From assembly GCA_030407315.1 (NCBI GenBank), contig JALQPE010001780.1, forward strand, positions 1 to 64,000: 64,000 nucleotides of DNA, in the 5' to 3' direction. The notes below the pieces were generated by a model. That model worked only from the letters and a program-made list of their open reading frames with translations. It was not told where the DNA came from and ran no database searches. Each line of letters starts with the position of its first letter. Position 1 is the stretch's first letter. Shown piece by piece: positions 1 to 10,121 of the stretch. Origin of the DNA: Asparagopsis taxiformis (lineage: Eukaryota; Rhodophyta; Florideophyceae; Bonnemaisoniales; Bonnemaisoniaceae). Made by a program: the position numbers and the translations under genes.

Positions 1-3000
1 GTCGTAAGCGACCTAGTATGTCGATACATAGGTCTCGCAGCGGCTCCGTAGCCGGAAATAAACGTAACGGGTTCGTCCGTTTGCGAAGCTTCACGCGGTT
101 CTTCGCACATCCAACGCAGTTTCGTACCGTTGCGTGGATGTCGGCGGCCATCGCGGGCCAGTAGTACGTCCTCCGTAGGGTATAGTACATACGCGTTTGC
201 CCGGGATGTCCAGCGAGGACGGGGTGGGGCGTTAACTCCAGCAGCCGCGGCCCGTAACGAAGCCGGCACAACGATTTTGTGTACGTTCCTCACCGTGAGG
301 GTTCCGGCGTGGAGTAAGCCATCGTGGCCTTCGAAGAATGCAGCGTCCTGCGTCTCGGACTGTCGTGTCAGTATCGTTTGACAGAACGCGCCCTCGCGTG
401 AGCTTCGATAAGCTCGTCCCTCGTAATGGGAAGCTGAACGTCAGCTGGTGGCACGCGTGCCGAATCGTCTTCGGCAGCGCGCTGTTCGTCGAGGAAATCC
501 GGTTCCTCGTCGAGAACGTCATCGAGCGTCGCGTCGCGGTTGAACTCGAGGCCATCGTGGGCCAGCCGTCGTGGCCGATGTTCGTTCATCACGAGTCATC
601 GTTCGACGGGTCGTCGTGACCCCTGGCATTCGTTGCCTTTTTACGTACGGACGTCGTTCGTCCTTGCCCATTCGTGTGGGTTGTCGCCGACTGCGAGTCG
701 TCACGAGGACCGTGTCCCCGTACGATGGTACGTCATCGTCGACGGGTCGACCGTCGTCATACGTAGATATCACACGTGATAAAGCGTCAGGTACCTGGTG
801 CACGCGCCCAGGCCTGTACGTGACTTCGAAATCGAATTCGGCAACGCGTAGCCTCCATCGTAGTAGTCGTCCGGACGCGTCCGTCAACGTCATCAGCCAA
901 CGTAAGGCTTCGTGCCGTACGTACGGTAAATCGTTGACCCTCTACGTAGGGTCGGAGCGACGTTATCGCCCAAACGAGAGTAACACTCGCGCTCCGTTGC
1001 CGAGTAACCGCGTTCTTTTCGTTGAGGGTCTTCGACCAGTACCCAATCGGCACCCATTCGTTGGGTTTATCTTCGTTCTGCTGTTGGAGCAACGTAGCTC
1101 CCAGCTGATACGCCGACGCGTCGGTATCGATCATGAACGGACGTCCCGCCTCGGAAGGTGCAATACTGGTGGCGACACCAGTATTGTCTTCAACGTTTCG
1201 AAACGCATTCGTTTGCGAGTCCGTTGGGTTCGTCCAATCGGGGAAGCGTCCTTCTTCAACATCGTGTTGAGTGGCCGAGCGATCTCGGCATACGCCTTTA
1301 CGAAACGGCGGTAAACGTTGGCCGCGCCCAAAAACGATCGACATTGCGTCTTGTCGCGTGGGAACGTAGCCGTACGAAAGGCTTCCTTGTTCCGAGCTGC
1401 GACGTGCAGCTTCCCTGGGGTAATCACGTGCCCCAGGTAGTCAACTCGTGGTTGAAAGAACGAGCACTTCGTGAGCTTTAACGTTACTCCCGCTGCGCGT
1501 AGCAGGGAAAGCACCTGGTCAACGTGACCCAGGTGAGACTCGAGGTCTTTCGAAAAGACGATTACGTCGTCTAAGTAGACAGGCACGATTGCCAACGTAC
1601 TCCGGAGAGGATGATGTCCAACGTCCGCTGAAACGTAGCGGGGGCATTTCGTAGCCCGAATGGCATTCGCACGTAGCGATACGTTCCCATGAAAGACGTA
1701 AACGTTGTCTTATCACGGTCCTCGGCGGAGACGGGCACTTGCCAGTAACCGGCGTTACAATCGAGTGTCGTGAAGATGGCGGCGTCGCCCAACGAATCAA
1801 GGCAGTCTTCCATACGAGGAAGCGGGTACGAATCAGCGATCGTTTTCGCGTTCAAACGCCTGTAATCGACACAGAAACGTAAGGATCCGTCCTTCTTCGG
1901 CACCAACACGATTGGTGACGCCCATTCGCTGGACGCGGGTTCGATAACCCCTTCGTTGAGCATCTTCGTGATCTGCTCCTCGGCTATCGTACGTAAAGCC
2001 GGACCCTGACGATAGGGCATTGAACGTATGGGCCGCGTGCCCGGTTCGAGTTCGATTCGATGCTCCGTAGCATTGATTTCGCCGAGGCGTCCGCTCGTCC
2101 ACATTGACGAATGTGTAGCTAGCATCTCGTTGATGCGCTTTCGTAAATCCTCGTCGTCGAGGTGCGACAAATCGATTGTCGACTGCCAATCCGTGGCGGG
2201 GTCGTTCCCCTTTTCGTTGACCAACGGGTCTGGCGTTGCGTCGCCCAACCCGTTCGTAGTTGTCCGCGTCGTCGCGTCGACTAGCGGTAGGTTCAAAACC
2301 TTCGCGAGGGCTTCGCCGCCCTCACGCTTGAGTGGGACGATTCCCAACGGGGAGCGTACCGCGTACGCAATCGTCGCGCCTTTCGGCAATTCGCGGTCCT
2401 TCTTCGTGAAGTTCGACACGATAATAGAGAACGTCTCTCTCGGTCCTACGTCGACCACTCCGTTGGCTATGCGCAGCCCATGCCGGAATTGCACCGACGC
2501 TTTCGGTTCGAGGAACACGAGTCCGGTCGCATCCGTCGTCACGTTGACGGTCCGTTGCGACATCGCCGGTACACGCGTGTACTTCGTCAGGCGAACCGAG
2601 AACGTTCGGCTCGGCCTATTCGAGGCCGCGTTACGCTCGCGGCGTTTCGGGGGCTCCACGTTTGGATTCGTCTCCTCCCCCTCCTCGTACGGAGTCGTCG
2701 TATCGCCCTCCGCGATAATGGGTATCGTATCCCCCCGATGGAGGTCGATTGTCTGCGCTCGACAGCGTATAGCATCGACATGCTTCGACATGAACGACGT
2801 GCCCATTATAACGGGACAGCCAGCGTGTTGGCTACGAAGAATTTTACGCGGAACAGCGAGTTCCCCAGCCTGACACGAAGCAGGATGGCGCCTTCGATAG
2901 GCAAACGTCGCCCGTTGGCGTCTCCGAGCTTCGGCAGCTCTTCGTCACGTAGACAGCGGTCGACCCAGTCGTAGGGTAGTAAACTTGTTCGTATCAAGTT

Positions 3001-3495
3001 GTAGCCGCTGCACGTATCCATCGCGATGGTAATCGCCCTCATCACGTTGAGGTCTAGTCCGATCGTTCCGGACACTATATAATGCTTCGACGCAAGTAGG
3101 CACGTATGCCCATCGAGGACCAACGGTTCGGTCCTGACCGGCGCGCGGTCTACGTCTTCGCTAGCGGTTCGTCGCTTCACCGTATGAGCCCGTATGGCTT
3201 CTTTTGCGTCGACACGCTTCGTATAAGCCGCGTGCTTGGCTTTCTCGCGCTCGGAAGCGTCGTGCTCCGGTAGCGCGTCTCGCTCGTCTGCGAGGCTTCC
3301 TCTTCGTGTGAGGTTCGTTCGTCCCGTCGGACTTCGTTTCTTCCCCCACGTCGGGTGTCATGTGACTCGAGTTGGCCTTCGCGGCCGTGAGCTTTACGTA
3401 ACTCTCGTTCATCGGTGAGCCTGCGGAGGACCAATCATCGACGTCGGTCGTCCCCCTTTTACGTAAGGGTTCAGGCGATGTGGGTGGCTCGTGAC
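1..3495 (-). pseudogene. pol: Pol polyprotein remnant (PR-RT-RH-IN)
   Basis: Protease: around 3015-3035 the active-site region reads MDTCSG, a cysteine where the family has DTG or DSG, and the frame breaks near 2815 just before the second conserved protease region. Reverse transcriptase (about 2100-1130): motifs VDYRRLN, MPFGLRNAP and YLDD are present, with a one-base loss just before YLDD near 1587. RNase H (about 1130-600): begins FMIDTDAS and breaks again near 928. The integrase zinc-binding His/Cys pairs and the first residues of the core lie at about 350-1. Lesions and coordinates are read by eye. All breaks together make this copy non-functional. Confidence 0.88.
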
Positions 3496-5897
3496 CTACA
3501 TCGCCTGGTCGTTTCCCGGCGCGGGGCCGCTCGACACGTTGTCGTCGTGAGCCCACGAAGCTCGTTCGTCATCGTGACTCGTTTCCGCCTCGAGTGGCGT
3601 TTCGTCAGCGGAGGTCGTCACGTAGACTCCGCTGCGGCCATTACGCTGGCCATTCCGTTCGTTCGCCCACGGGCGGGGGTCACGTCGGTCATTACGAAAA
3701 TCGCCGCGGCGCCTGTCGAAGGGCCTTCCCCCGTCACGATTGGGGTTTCGGAGTATCGTAGGCGGCGTGCCGTACCTCCGCGGGGTCACGTTCCCTCGCT
3801 CGCCAGGTCGTTCCTGGTTACGTTTAGCCATTCGTTGGCGGAAGTACTCAGCCTGACGTGGGTTGCTCTTCACGTGGAAGAGGTAGTACTTGTACGCGAA
3901 AAAGATCCGTTGATCTGGCGTCAGACGCGGACACGTAAACGTCGAGTGGCCATCTTCGCGGCATGACCAACACGACAGCGTCCAGTAATCATTCGGGATT
4001 ACGGAGTGCGCCAATTGCGTCTGCTCGCTCGTGAGCTTCGGCACGTCCTCGCATGGACGGTTCAATCGAGCTTCGAGCTCGTCCGGCTTTTCGTTTGCCG
4101 TTTTCGTATCGTTGGGCGGCGGCCCGTTCGTGAAGAGGATCGCCTCCAAATTCTCGGCAACGTGAACCGCAGCGAGCGACACGTCGTCGTCGTCCCTCGC
4201 GGGGATGTTCAGGTTACCATCGTGGTAACTGGGCTCGTTAGCCCGTTCATTACGTAAGTACGCGGACTCATCGTAGTCCGCGAACTTCCTCGACTCGTGG
4301 TCGGAAATAGCCAACGTAGGCTTCACCGGAAACCGCACTTTCGGTTTCGCGGCTGACGCGACAGCTGCCGTACGTGCACGGAAGGTCGTTCCTTCGGCCG
4401 TCGCCAATCGTCTCACAACGGTGAGGTCGTTCCTCTCTCGTTCGGGGAGTGACCGGAGTCGTTCCGTCACTGCTGCCCGCGTCGAGGGCAGCAACCCACG
4501 TACGTAGTGGTGAACGAGGAGTCGATCCGTAAACACGTAGTTACACGCCCGCGTGGCGGTGTCGAGTCTATCAGCGTACTGATTCTCGTCCTCGTTAGGA
4601 CTCTGCGTGATCATCGTGACCTTTTCGTAGGCCTCCTGCAGCACGTCGTCTTGCAGGTATCGTTTGATCAACGCGTTGATTACGTGAGGCCACGAGAACC
4701 TCTTCGTCGGATCAGTCGTGATCACACCAGTCGTACACTGGGAATCGTAGAACCGTCGGGCGTCCCCTTCGAGGAAGAAGTGCAGCGCACGTACTGCCAC
4801 TCCCTCGCACACTCCGAGTGTGCTGAACCCATCACGTATTTGGGCGAGGAATCCGAGTAACGTAATCGGATTCCGGCCGGAGAACGGCTTCAACGTAGGG
4901 AAAAGTCCCTCCAGCTCACGTTTGAGCTTGTGTACGCTTTGACTCTCGTTCACGTAGAGATGTTCACGTACATCGTTAAGTCGGTACATGCGGTACGATA
5001 CCACGTTCGCAAATGCGTCGAGCATTGTCGTGTGCTCTGCCAACGCGTGGCAAACGGGTCCGAGGGCGTTCCCTGGTAAGCGTACCGCGTCGGCACGTTC
5101 GTTTTCGTGGACTCGCGTGTCCGTCGTGCCGAACGTACCCAGCCACGGAATGTACGTTTCACGTGGCGGGGAGCTCTCGTATCGAATTGCGCAGCACGTG
5201 CTGCGTCTGCCGACCGCGCGTGGTCTGGCGTGTCGTTAAAACGTAATTGCCTTCGTGGCGTCTCGTCGGGGTGGGCGATGGCTCGGTGCACTGTCGCCCC
5301 CCTTCCGTACGTTGTCGGGGTCGTCGGACCGGGTGTTGGTGGGTATCCTCCCGGAACGGCCGGGGAGGATTGCGAGTTATAGGCGCGCGAGCCTTCGTAA
5401 TTCGGATCGCTTCCGCTCGGCGGAGCGGAACGTCCGGCGACGATTTCGTTGAATACTACGACAAACGAGTCGAGTCTTCCCTCCACGGCGGAGAGGCGGT
5501 TTCGTAAACCTTCGTTTTCCCGTTCGAGGGTCGCTGAGCGTTCACGTAACGCACGAGCTTCGCGCTCCGAGACTCCGAGTCTCTGCCTTACGGCTTCGTC
5601 GACGGCCGCGTCGCTCGCCCTTTCGATGTGACCTCGAAGGTCTTCGTACACTACACGTAGTGCCGTGGGAGTCACGTTCCCTTCGTTGAGCTGACCGCGC
5701 GTTGCGGGGTCCATACTCACGGACTCAAACGGGCTTACCGTACGTGGTAGCTGGCCGATCGCCTCGATATCCGGCGGGATAGATCGATCAGTCGCGAAGA
5801 TCGCTTCTGCTGACAAGGCCACGTCGGCTTCGGCGTCCGCTGACGTTGGCAACGGTTGCCTGGGCGACGCGCTGGAATTCGACACAGCGTAATTCAT
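3496..5897 (-). pseudogene. gag: Gag gene of the first retroelement, frameshifted
   Basis: The ATG at 5897 opens a frame with a heptad-rich, coiled-coil-like stretch followed by a Pro/Gly/Ser-rich linker. Near 5173 one C is missing from a run of C relative to the second copy (four versus five), so the frame changes. The downstream part (first ATG at 5025) continues to 3496 with the capsid-like helical region and one zinc knuckle of the CX2CX4HX4C type (CWSCREDGHSTFTC), then an Arg/Asn/Gly-rich basic tail. In the second element both parts are in one frame, so the ancestor had a single large Gag. Packaging and nucleic-acid binding are expected from the family. Confidence 0.85.
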
Positions 5898-5984
5898 AGA
5901 CCGTCGTCTGTAGCGTAGCACGTAGCTTTTCGTTAACGTAAAAGAGCTCAACCTCGTTGGTTGTCGTTATGCTCGTAGCAACTT

Positions 5985-6000
5985 CTAGGTCGAGAGACCA
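5985..6000 (-). other. Putative primer-binding site
   Basis: Immediately after the LTR end on the minus strand, with one spacer base, lies TGGTCTCTCGACCTAG. A primer-binding site normally begins TGG because it pairs with the CCA end of a tRNA. The same sequence follows the left LTR of the second element at 12526-12541. I could not match it to a particular tRNA. Confidence 0.6.
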
Positions 6001-6001
6001 G

Positions 6002-6660
6002 TGTGGAACCACGTTAGTTCTAGAAGTAGCTGGTACGAGCCACGGACACGCTGTCCTTAACGAAACGAAACGAGCAGTCCACCCGCTGGTGTTTTGACTG
6101 TATTGTTAGGTAGGAAGGTAGAGTGGTTAGCGAGTAGACACGAGCGTCACGACGCAACAATCCACGCGAGGATTACGTTAGCACACGAGGTGGTACGTCA
6201 CCGGAGGCGCTCTCGACCAAGCCCGGAGGCACTACACGCAATCAGCCTTACGTGCGGCGATGGGTAGGGAGTACGCAGCTCGACGGAGACGAAGCCTCGT
6301 TAGGCAAAACGTAAACGTAAACGTAGAAGTCAGTCGTAGACTAGAGCCGTTGCTCGATCGTTGTCTTGTCCCCTTTCCCTCCCGGCACGATGCCAATACC
6401 TATATGGCCACGATGGCATCGCTTTACAGTGTAAACACTGTTCGTAACGTCCCCGAATGGGAAAGGACCTTGTGGGTCACACGTAGGGACCCGTTGGTCC
6501 GTTGGCCGTTGCCAGTACGTTCGTTGCACACGTGTGCCGGTTGCGCGCGCGCATGCGCCAGCAATGTTCGTTCATTGCTGTCGCCGGTCGTATCCGCCGA
6601 AATTCGAATTCCGCGGGAAACGTAAATATTTGCAATTTCGGAATTGCCACGTATACTACA
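6002..6660 (-). repeat. 5' LTR of the first retroelement
   Basis: Read on the minus strand, this about 659-bp segment starts TGTAGTATACG and ends TTCCACA, giving the usual TG...CA ends. It matches the two LTRs of the second element (11858-12524 and 14648-15309) along its whole length. It contains a TATA-like box and an imperfect palindrome around 6427-6440. The gag-side border is followed by a TGG-starting primer-binding-like site. Its outer border abuts a relic reading frame at 6661. Confidence 0.9.
6399..6407 (-). promoter_or_regulatory. TATA-like box in LTR
   Basis: On the minus strand the LTR carries CCATATAGG. The matching site in the other two LTRs is CTATATAGG (12111-12119 and, inverted, 15048-15056). 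It sits about 255 bp inside the LTR, a plausible promoter core for the retroelement RNA. The start site itself is not visible. Confidence 0.5.
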
Positions 6661-7784
6661 CCCGCCGTTGCCGGAAGTACTGGAGGAGTTTCCGTACCCC
6701 CGTGGGTCGTCCACGTTGCTACCACGCGTGGTGCATTACTTTACCGATGCCGTGAAGGACGCGCCTGCCCCCGTGAAGGAACGTTTCCTCACGGCCGTGG
6801 ATATCGAACACGCAGCGATGCTCGCATGCTCGCTGTTCGTGGAACGTCGTGTGTTCGGGCGCGCGTGCCTGCTGCCGGAGTCCACGTTGGACTTCCTGGC
6901 CGACTACGAGATGCTTCGTGCAATCCCGGTGGACGGCTCTGACACGTTCGTCTCCGTTACCAGCGCGTTGGCTGAGGCTCGCGGCGCCCTTGCGTTGGGG
7001 CCGGAGTATCGGGTTATACGCCCCGATTACGCAAGCGGCGATAACCAGGAGTTTGTCTCCGTGCGTAGCGATGGGGCTTACGTGCCGCGGGTCGCTTCCC
7101 GTTCCGAACGCCGTCGTGGCAATCGTACCGGTTATTTCGGCGGCCTCGGGGGCAACGACCGACCCCGCGGGTCACGTTCTGGCCGTCGTGGCCATCAAAA
7201 CGAAGCGCCGCGTGCGCCGGATCCTCGAGAGATCGTGCCACGCGAGGCTACGGGAGGGGCAACGTTGCCCGTGTCGGTCGTCCGGATGTGGCCACGCCGG
7301 CCGAGCGCGCGACACGGTTCGTGAGCCTGGACGACCGCGTCTCCGATGAGGATGCCCGTCAGCTTCTCGGTACGTCGACGGCCGCTCCGCCTCGTGCGGA
7401 CGGCTGGGTTACTCGTTCCCTTATCATGTCCGTGGCTCGCGCAGCCGAAGAGTTCAGGGCCAGACGTTGGACCTGACTGCCCGCTTGGCAACGGAGCGCG
7501 CGATTTCGGAACATCTCGCCGCGGCGACTCGCGGTTACGCGCCGCCCGTTGGCGTTCGTAATGAACCTTACGGTTATGCGAGTGGCGGCGGCTTCGGGGA
7601 CCCCGTCGGGTATGGTCACGCAGCGGCGTACCTGCCACGCGACCCCGCTTCGGTGCGCCCTTCGGATACGCGCAGTCACGGGACTGCGGATCCTCACGCT
7701 AGGGATCCCGCGTCGCGTCGCGAGCGAGCCCCCGTGGTCACGTCTGTGTTCTCGGAAATGGACGCGGACGTCCACAACCTCTAG
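6661..7784 (+). pseudogene. Gag-like relic in three frames
   Basis: A plus-strand coding-like stretch begins exactly at the LTR border (6661), so the element probably landed in it or removed its start. It reads in one frame to about 7270, shifts for 7288-7476, then shifts again for 7467-7784, ending at a TAG. The first part is rich in acidic and hydrophobic helices, the middle is Arg/Gly/Ser-rich (SERRRGNR, RGSRSGRRG), and the last part is Gly/Ala/Tyr-rich. This order of helical domain then basic RGG-like tail resembles a retroelement nucleocapsid, but no family is recognised. It could also be a decayed host gene. Confidence 0.4.
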
Positions 7785-7945
7785 TACACCTAGTATTACT
7801 AGGCGGACCTCCATGTTCTCTAGTATTTTTGGATGTCCGCCTAGAACCGGACGTCCATGCGGTCTAGTACGTCTAGTATTACTAGGGCGACATTCATTGT
7901 TTCTAGTACCACGGATGTCCCCCTCGGGATGGACTTCTGCCATGT
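7781..7945 (+). repeat. Two degenerate 83-bp tandem copies
   Basis: Both copies start with CTAGTAC (7781 and 7864) and share the near-palindrome CTAGTATTACTAGG, a second CTAGTA, and a GGATGTCC motif at the same offset. The second copy has diverged, especially in its last 25 bases. It directly follows the gag-like relic. Confidence 0.6.
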
Positions 7946-8040
7946 TTATGTCCACCTAGGACGGGCGCCGGTTCAGAAATTCAAAAATTTCGACCCCAGA
8001 AATTTCTGCCGCCGTGCTCGACATGGATGTCCGCATCCAT

Positions 8041-9180
8041 CACGGCGACCACTCTATTTTTCCTTGTCGGTCGACTCCAATTTCGTCTTTAATTTTTTCA
8101 TCCTCTCGCTCACACCGCCTTCCAGTTGGTGCTCACCTCCCCCGTACTGTACCTCAAACACCCCCAATACCACTCTAGCACGCATTTTCAGCTACCTATC
8201 CCCGCTTCCACGGTGCACACCTCCATTCCATACCTACTTTTCTGCTCTACCGTACAGATTTCGTATAACCAGTCCTCATACTACCTCAGAATAGGGCAAA
8301 AACACCCCCTATCTCCTCGACCATGCTCTCCCCCATCACCTTTGCAACGTATTGTTCTTCAATACCCTCTCTCCTCTACCTTCAACCCCTCTCCTTCGCC
8401 CTCTCCACAAACTTCCCCTGCAGCTTACTCTTCCAAAACCTTTCACTCCCCATCCCGTACCCGACCTGCTCCACCCCTCCCTCCCTCAGCTGCTCCATGC
8501 CCCCACGACATCCGCATCTTCGATACCGTATACACCACCACCACCAGCCCACGCTCCCCCGCCGTCTCCCCAGAAACCTCCCCGCTCTGAAACACATATC
8601 AACCCCCCACTTCGCACCCTTCCTCCCACTCCCCTCCCTCCCCAAATACAATAACCCCCTTCTTCTCCATCACATCCCCACTCACCACAGCCAGAACAGA
8701 CGCCAACCCCTCCCCCTCTTTCTCCTCACTTTCCTAAAAACCCCTCCTCTCGGGGCGTTCAACCGCACCCTCCTACGGTCCCACCTAAACACCTCCTCCG
8801 CCCTCACTACCCCAACACCCCGCAGCGTCTCCCCATCCCCATAATATGCTTGTCGGCACTCCTCTCCGAATCACACTCCAATCTTAACCCGTACTCCGTA
8901 CATTTCCACCTCCCCCTGTACCATCCCAAGATTCCATCCCTCCACAGAACACATCCTCATACCACAGAAGAATTTTCTTCCTCTCATACCTCATCCTTAA
9001 AACCTTCATCTGCTCCATGTAAATTTCGATGTAAATATTTTCTCCACTATGCAATCTCAAACATGTATGAGCCTATGCCTTTCCGCTTTGTCAACCCTGA
9101 ATATTGGTACTCATGTATTCATAAAATAGGGCCACCCACATCCCTATCCCGTTCTGCAAGCTTTACAAACCACTAGACGC
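8041..9180 (+). other. 1.1-kb G-starved, C/T-rich segment
   Basis: The plus strand here is almost free of G (roughly one base in twelve in the lines I counted, against about 45 percent C). The long open frames in it on all plus frames are a by-product of this skew, being Pro/Ser/Thr/His-rich with no domain. Shorter stretches like it lie just upstream of true gene starts elsewhere in the window (26291-26795, 32381-32744), but no gene follows this one. I see no convincing gene. Confidence 0.7.
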
Positions 9181-9393
9181 ATACTCCACAACTATACAAC
9201 AAACACTACTCGCTATTTCGGACGACGCGGTACACAAGTAGCGTAGTCTCAACCTTCCGTGACGCCTTCCCTGATGCGTACAAGTGGGAAACACGTCTAG
9301 ACTACTACTACTACGATATAGTATATCAGAAGTGAGTGCGGGAATTTTCGGCACAGGAGATGCTGGGCCACCAAATTGATTTTTCGGAAATTT

Positions 9394-9465
9394 TAGAATT
9401 TCTGGGCTGGCCAGCAATGCAATCGAGCTGGACATCCACCGGACGTCCATTTCAGGTTGGTCGTG
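9394..9465 (+). repeat. 72-bp direct repeat, copy A
   Basis: This segment recurs at 9782-9853 with only a few differences (ATC versus TCT near the middle, G versus A near the end). It carries the paired motif GGACATCC-ACC-GGACGTCC. Confidence 0.8.
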
Positions 9466-9671
9466 AGAGAGTGAGGCGGGACCATGATGAAACAAGGACC
9501 AAGACCTGTCCCTGACGTGTTGAGCCTGAAATCGACCCTTCGTGAGACGCGATTTTGGGTTACAGTTGGTGCTCATAGAAGCCAGTGATAGCCCCGATCG
9601 GGGCGGCAGCCGGTTCCTGGGGCCGTTGTGGCCAAATTAGACACCCTGATTTGAATTAAAATTTGGGCTAT

Positions 9672-9707
9672 TCTCAAAAACATGCACATGTGAACATGTT
9701 TTTGAGA
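9672..9707. repeat. Perfect 13-bp inverted repeat (hairpin)
   Basis: Arms TCTCAAAAACATG (9672-9684) and CATGTTTTTGAGA (9695-9707) are exact reverse complements around a 10-base loop that itself contains CACATGTG. No coding frame or terminator context is evident. Confidence 0.85.
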
Positions 9708-9781
9708 TGGGGGTGTGCCGTACGGCACAATCGACCGCCGAAATCGATGTTTTTTGCAATATTTTTTTGTGCCCGAAATTG

Positions 9782-9853
9782 TAGAATTTCTGGGCTGGCC
9801 AGCAATGCATCTGAGCTGGACATCCACCGGACGTCCATTTCAGGTTGATCGTG
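9782..9853 (+). repeat. 72-bp direct repeat, copy B
   Basis: Second copy of the 9394-9465 repeat, 388 bp downstream, including the GGACATCC and GGACGTCC pair at 9818-9836. The upstream flanks also share a gtgcc/aaatt-rich context. A transposon-derived subterminal repeat is one explanation. Confidence 0.8.
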
Positions 9854-10121
9854 TATCGTGCACGTCCACCCATTACCGGAAGCAAGTAGGCGATGAAGCA
9901 CGTACAAACCCAATTGTTCTGCTATTTCTAGCATAGACCATCGAGTCTAGAGATGTAAGGGAATCGTCCTGGAAATCATGCTCCAACCCACGAGGGAATG
10001 GACAATCTAGTTTGAAAGCATGGAACGGAAGTACATTATAGTAGTTTCATAGATTGAAAGTGATAAAGGAGATGATTATATTCTCGATAATTGTTTCCTA
10101 AAGTAGTAGTTGTTAAGCTAT

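Larger units (their letters stand above)
1..6660 (-). mobile_element. Ty3/gypsy LTR retrotransposon, cut by window start
   Basis: A minus-strand retroelement runs from its 5' LTR (6660 down to 6002) through a primer-binding-like site, gag, protease, reverse transcriptase, RNase H and the integrase zinc-finger region; the rest of integrase and the 3' LTR lie beyond position 1. Integrase follows RNase H, which is the Ty3/gypsy (Metaviridae) order. The same family recurs at 11858-15309. The copy is dead: gag, protease, RT and RNase H are each in a different frame from their continuation because of small deletions, yet the protein motifs remain easy to read, so the decay is recent. No target-site duplication can be tested because one end is missing. 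Confidence 0.93.

Noticed and set aside
232..555. Minus-strand frame of 107 codons at the left edge
   Set aside because: It is part of the integrase region in a shifted frame of the first element, not a separate gene.
6341..6942. Open frames inside the LTRs
   Set aside because: LTR sequence present in three copies and either strand; no coding signal.
8323..8844. Long Pro/Ser/His-rich frame in the G-starved segment
   Set aside because: All three plus frames are open only because G, and so stop codons TAG and TGA, are rare; no domain or start context.
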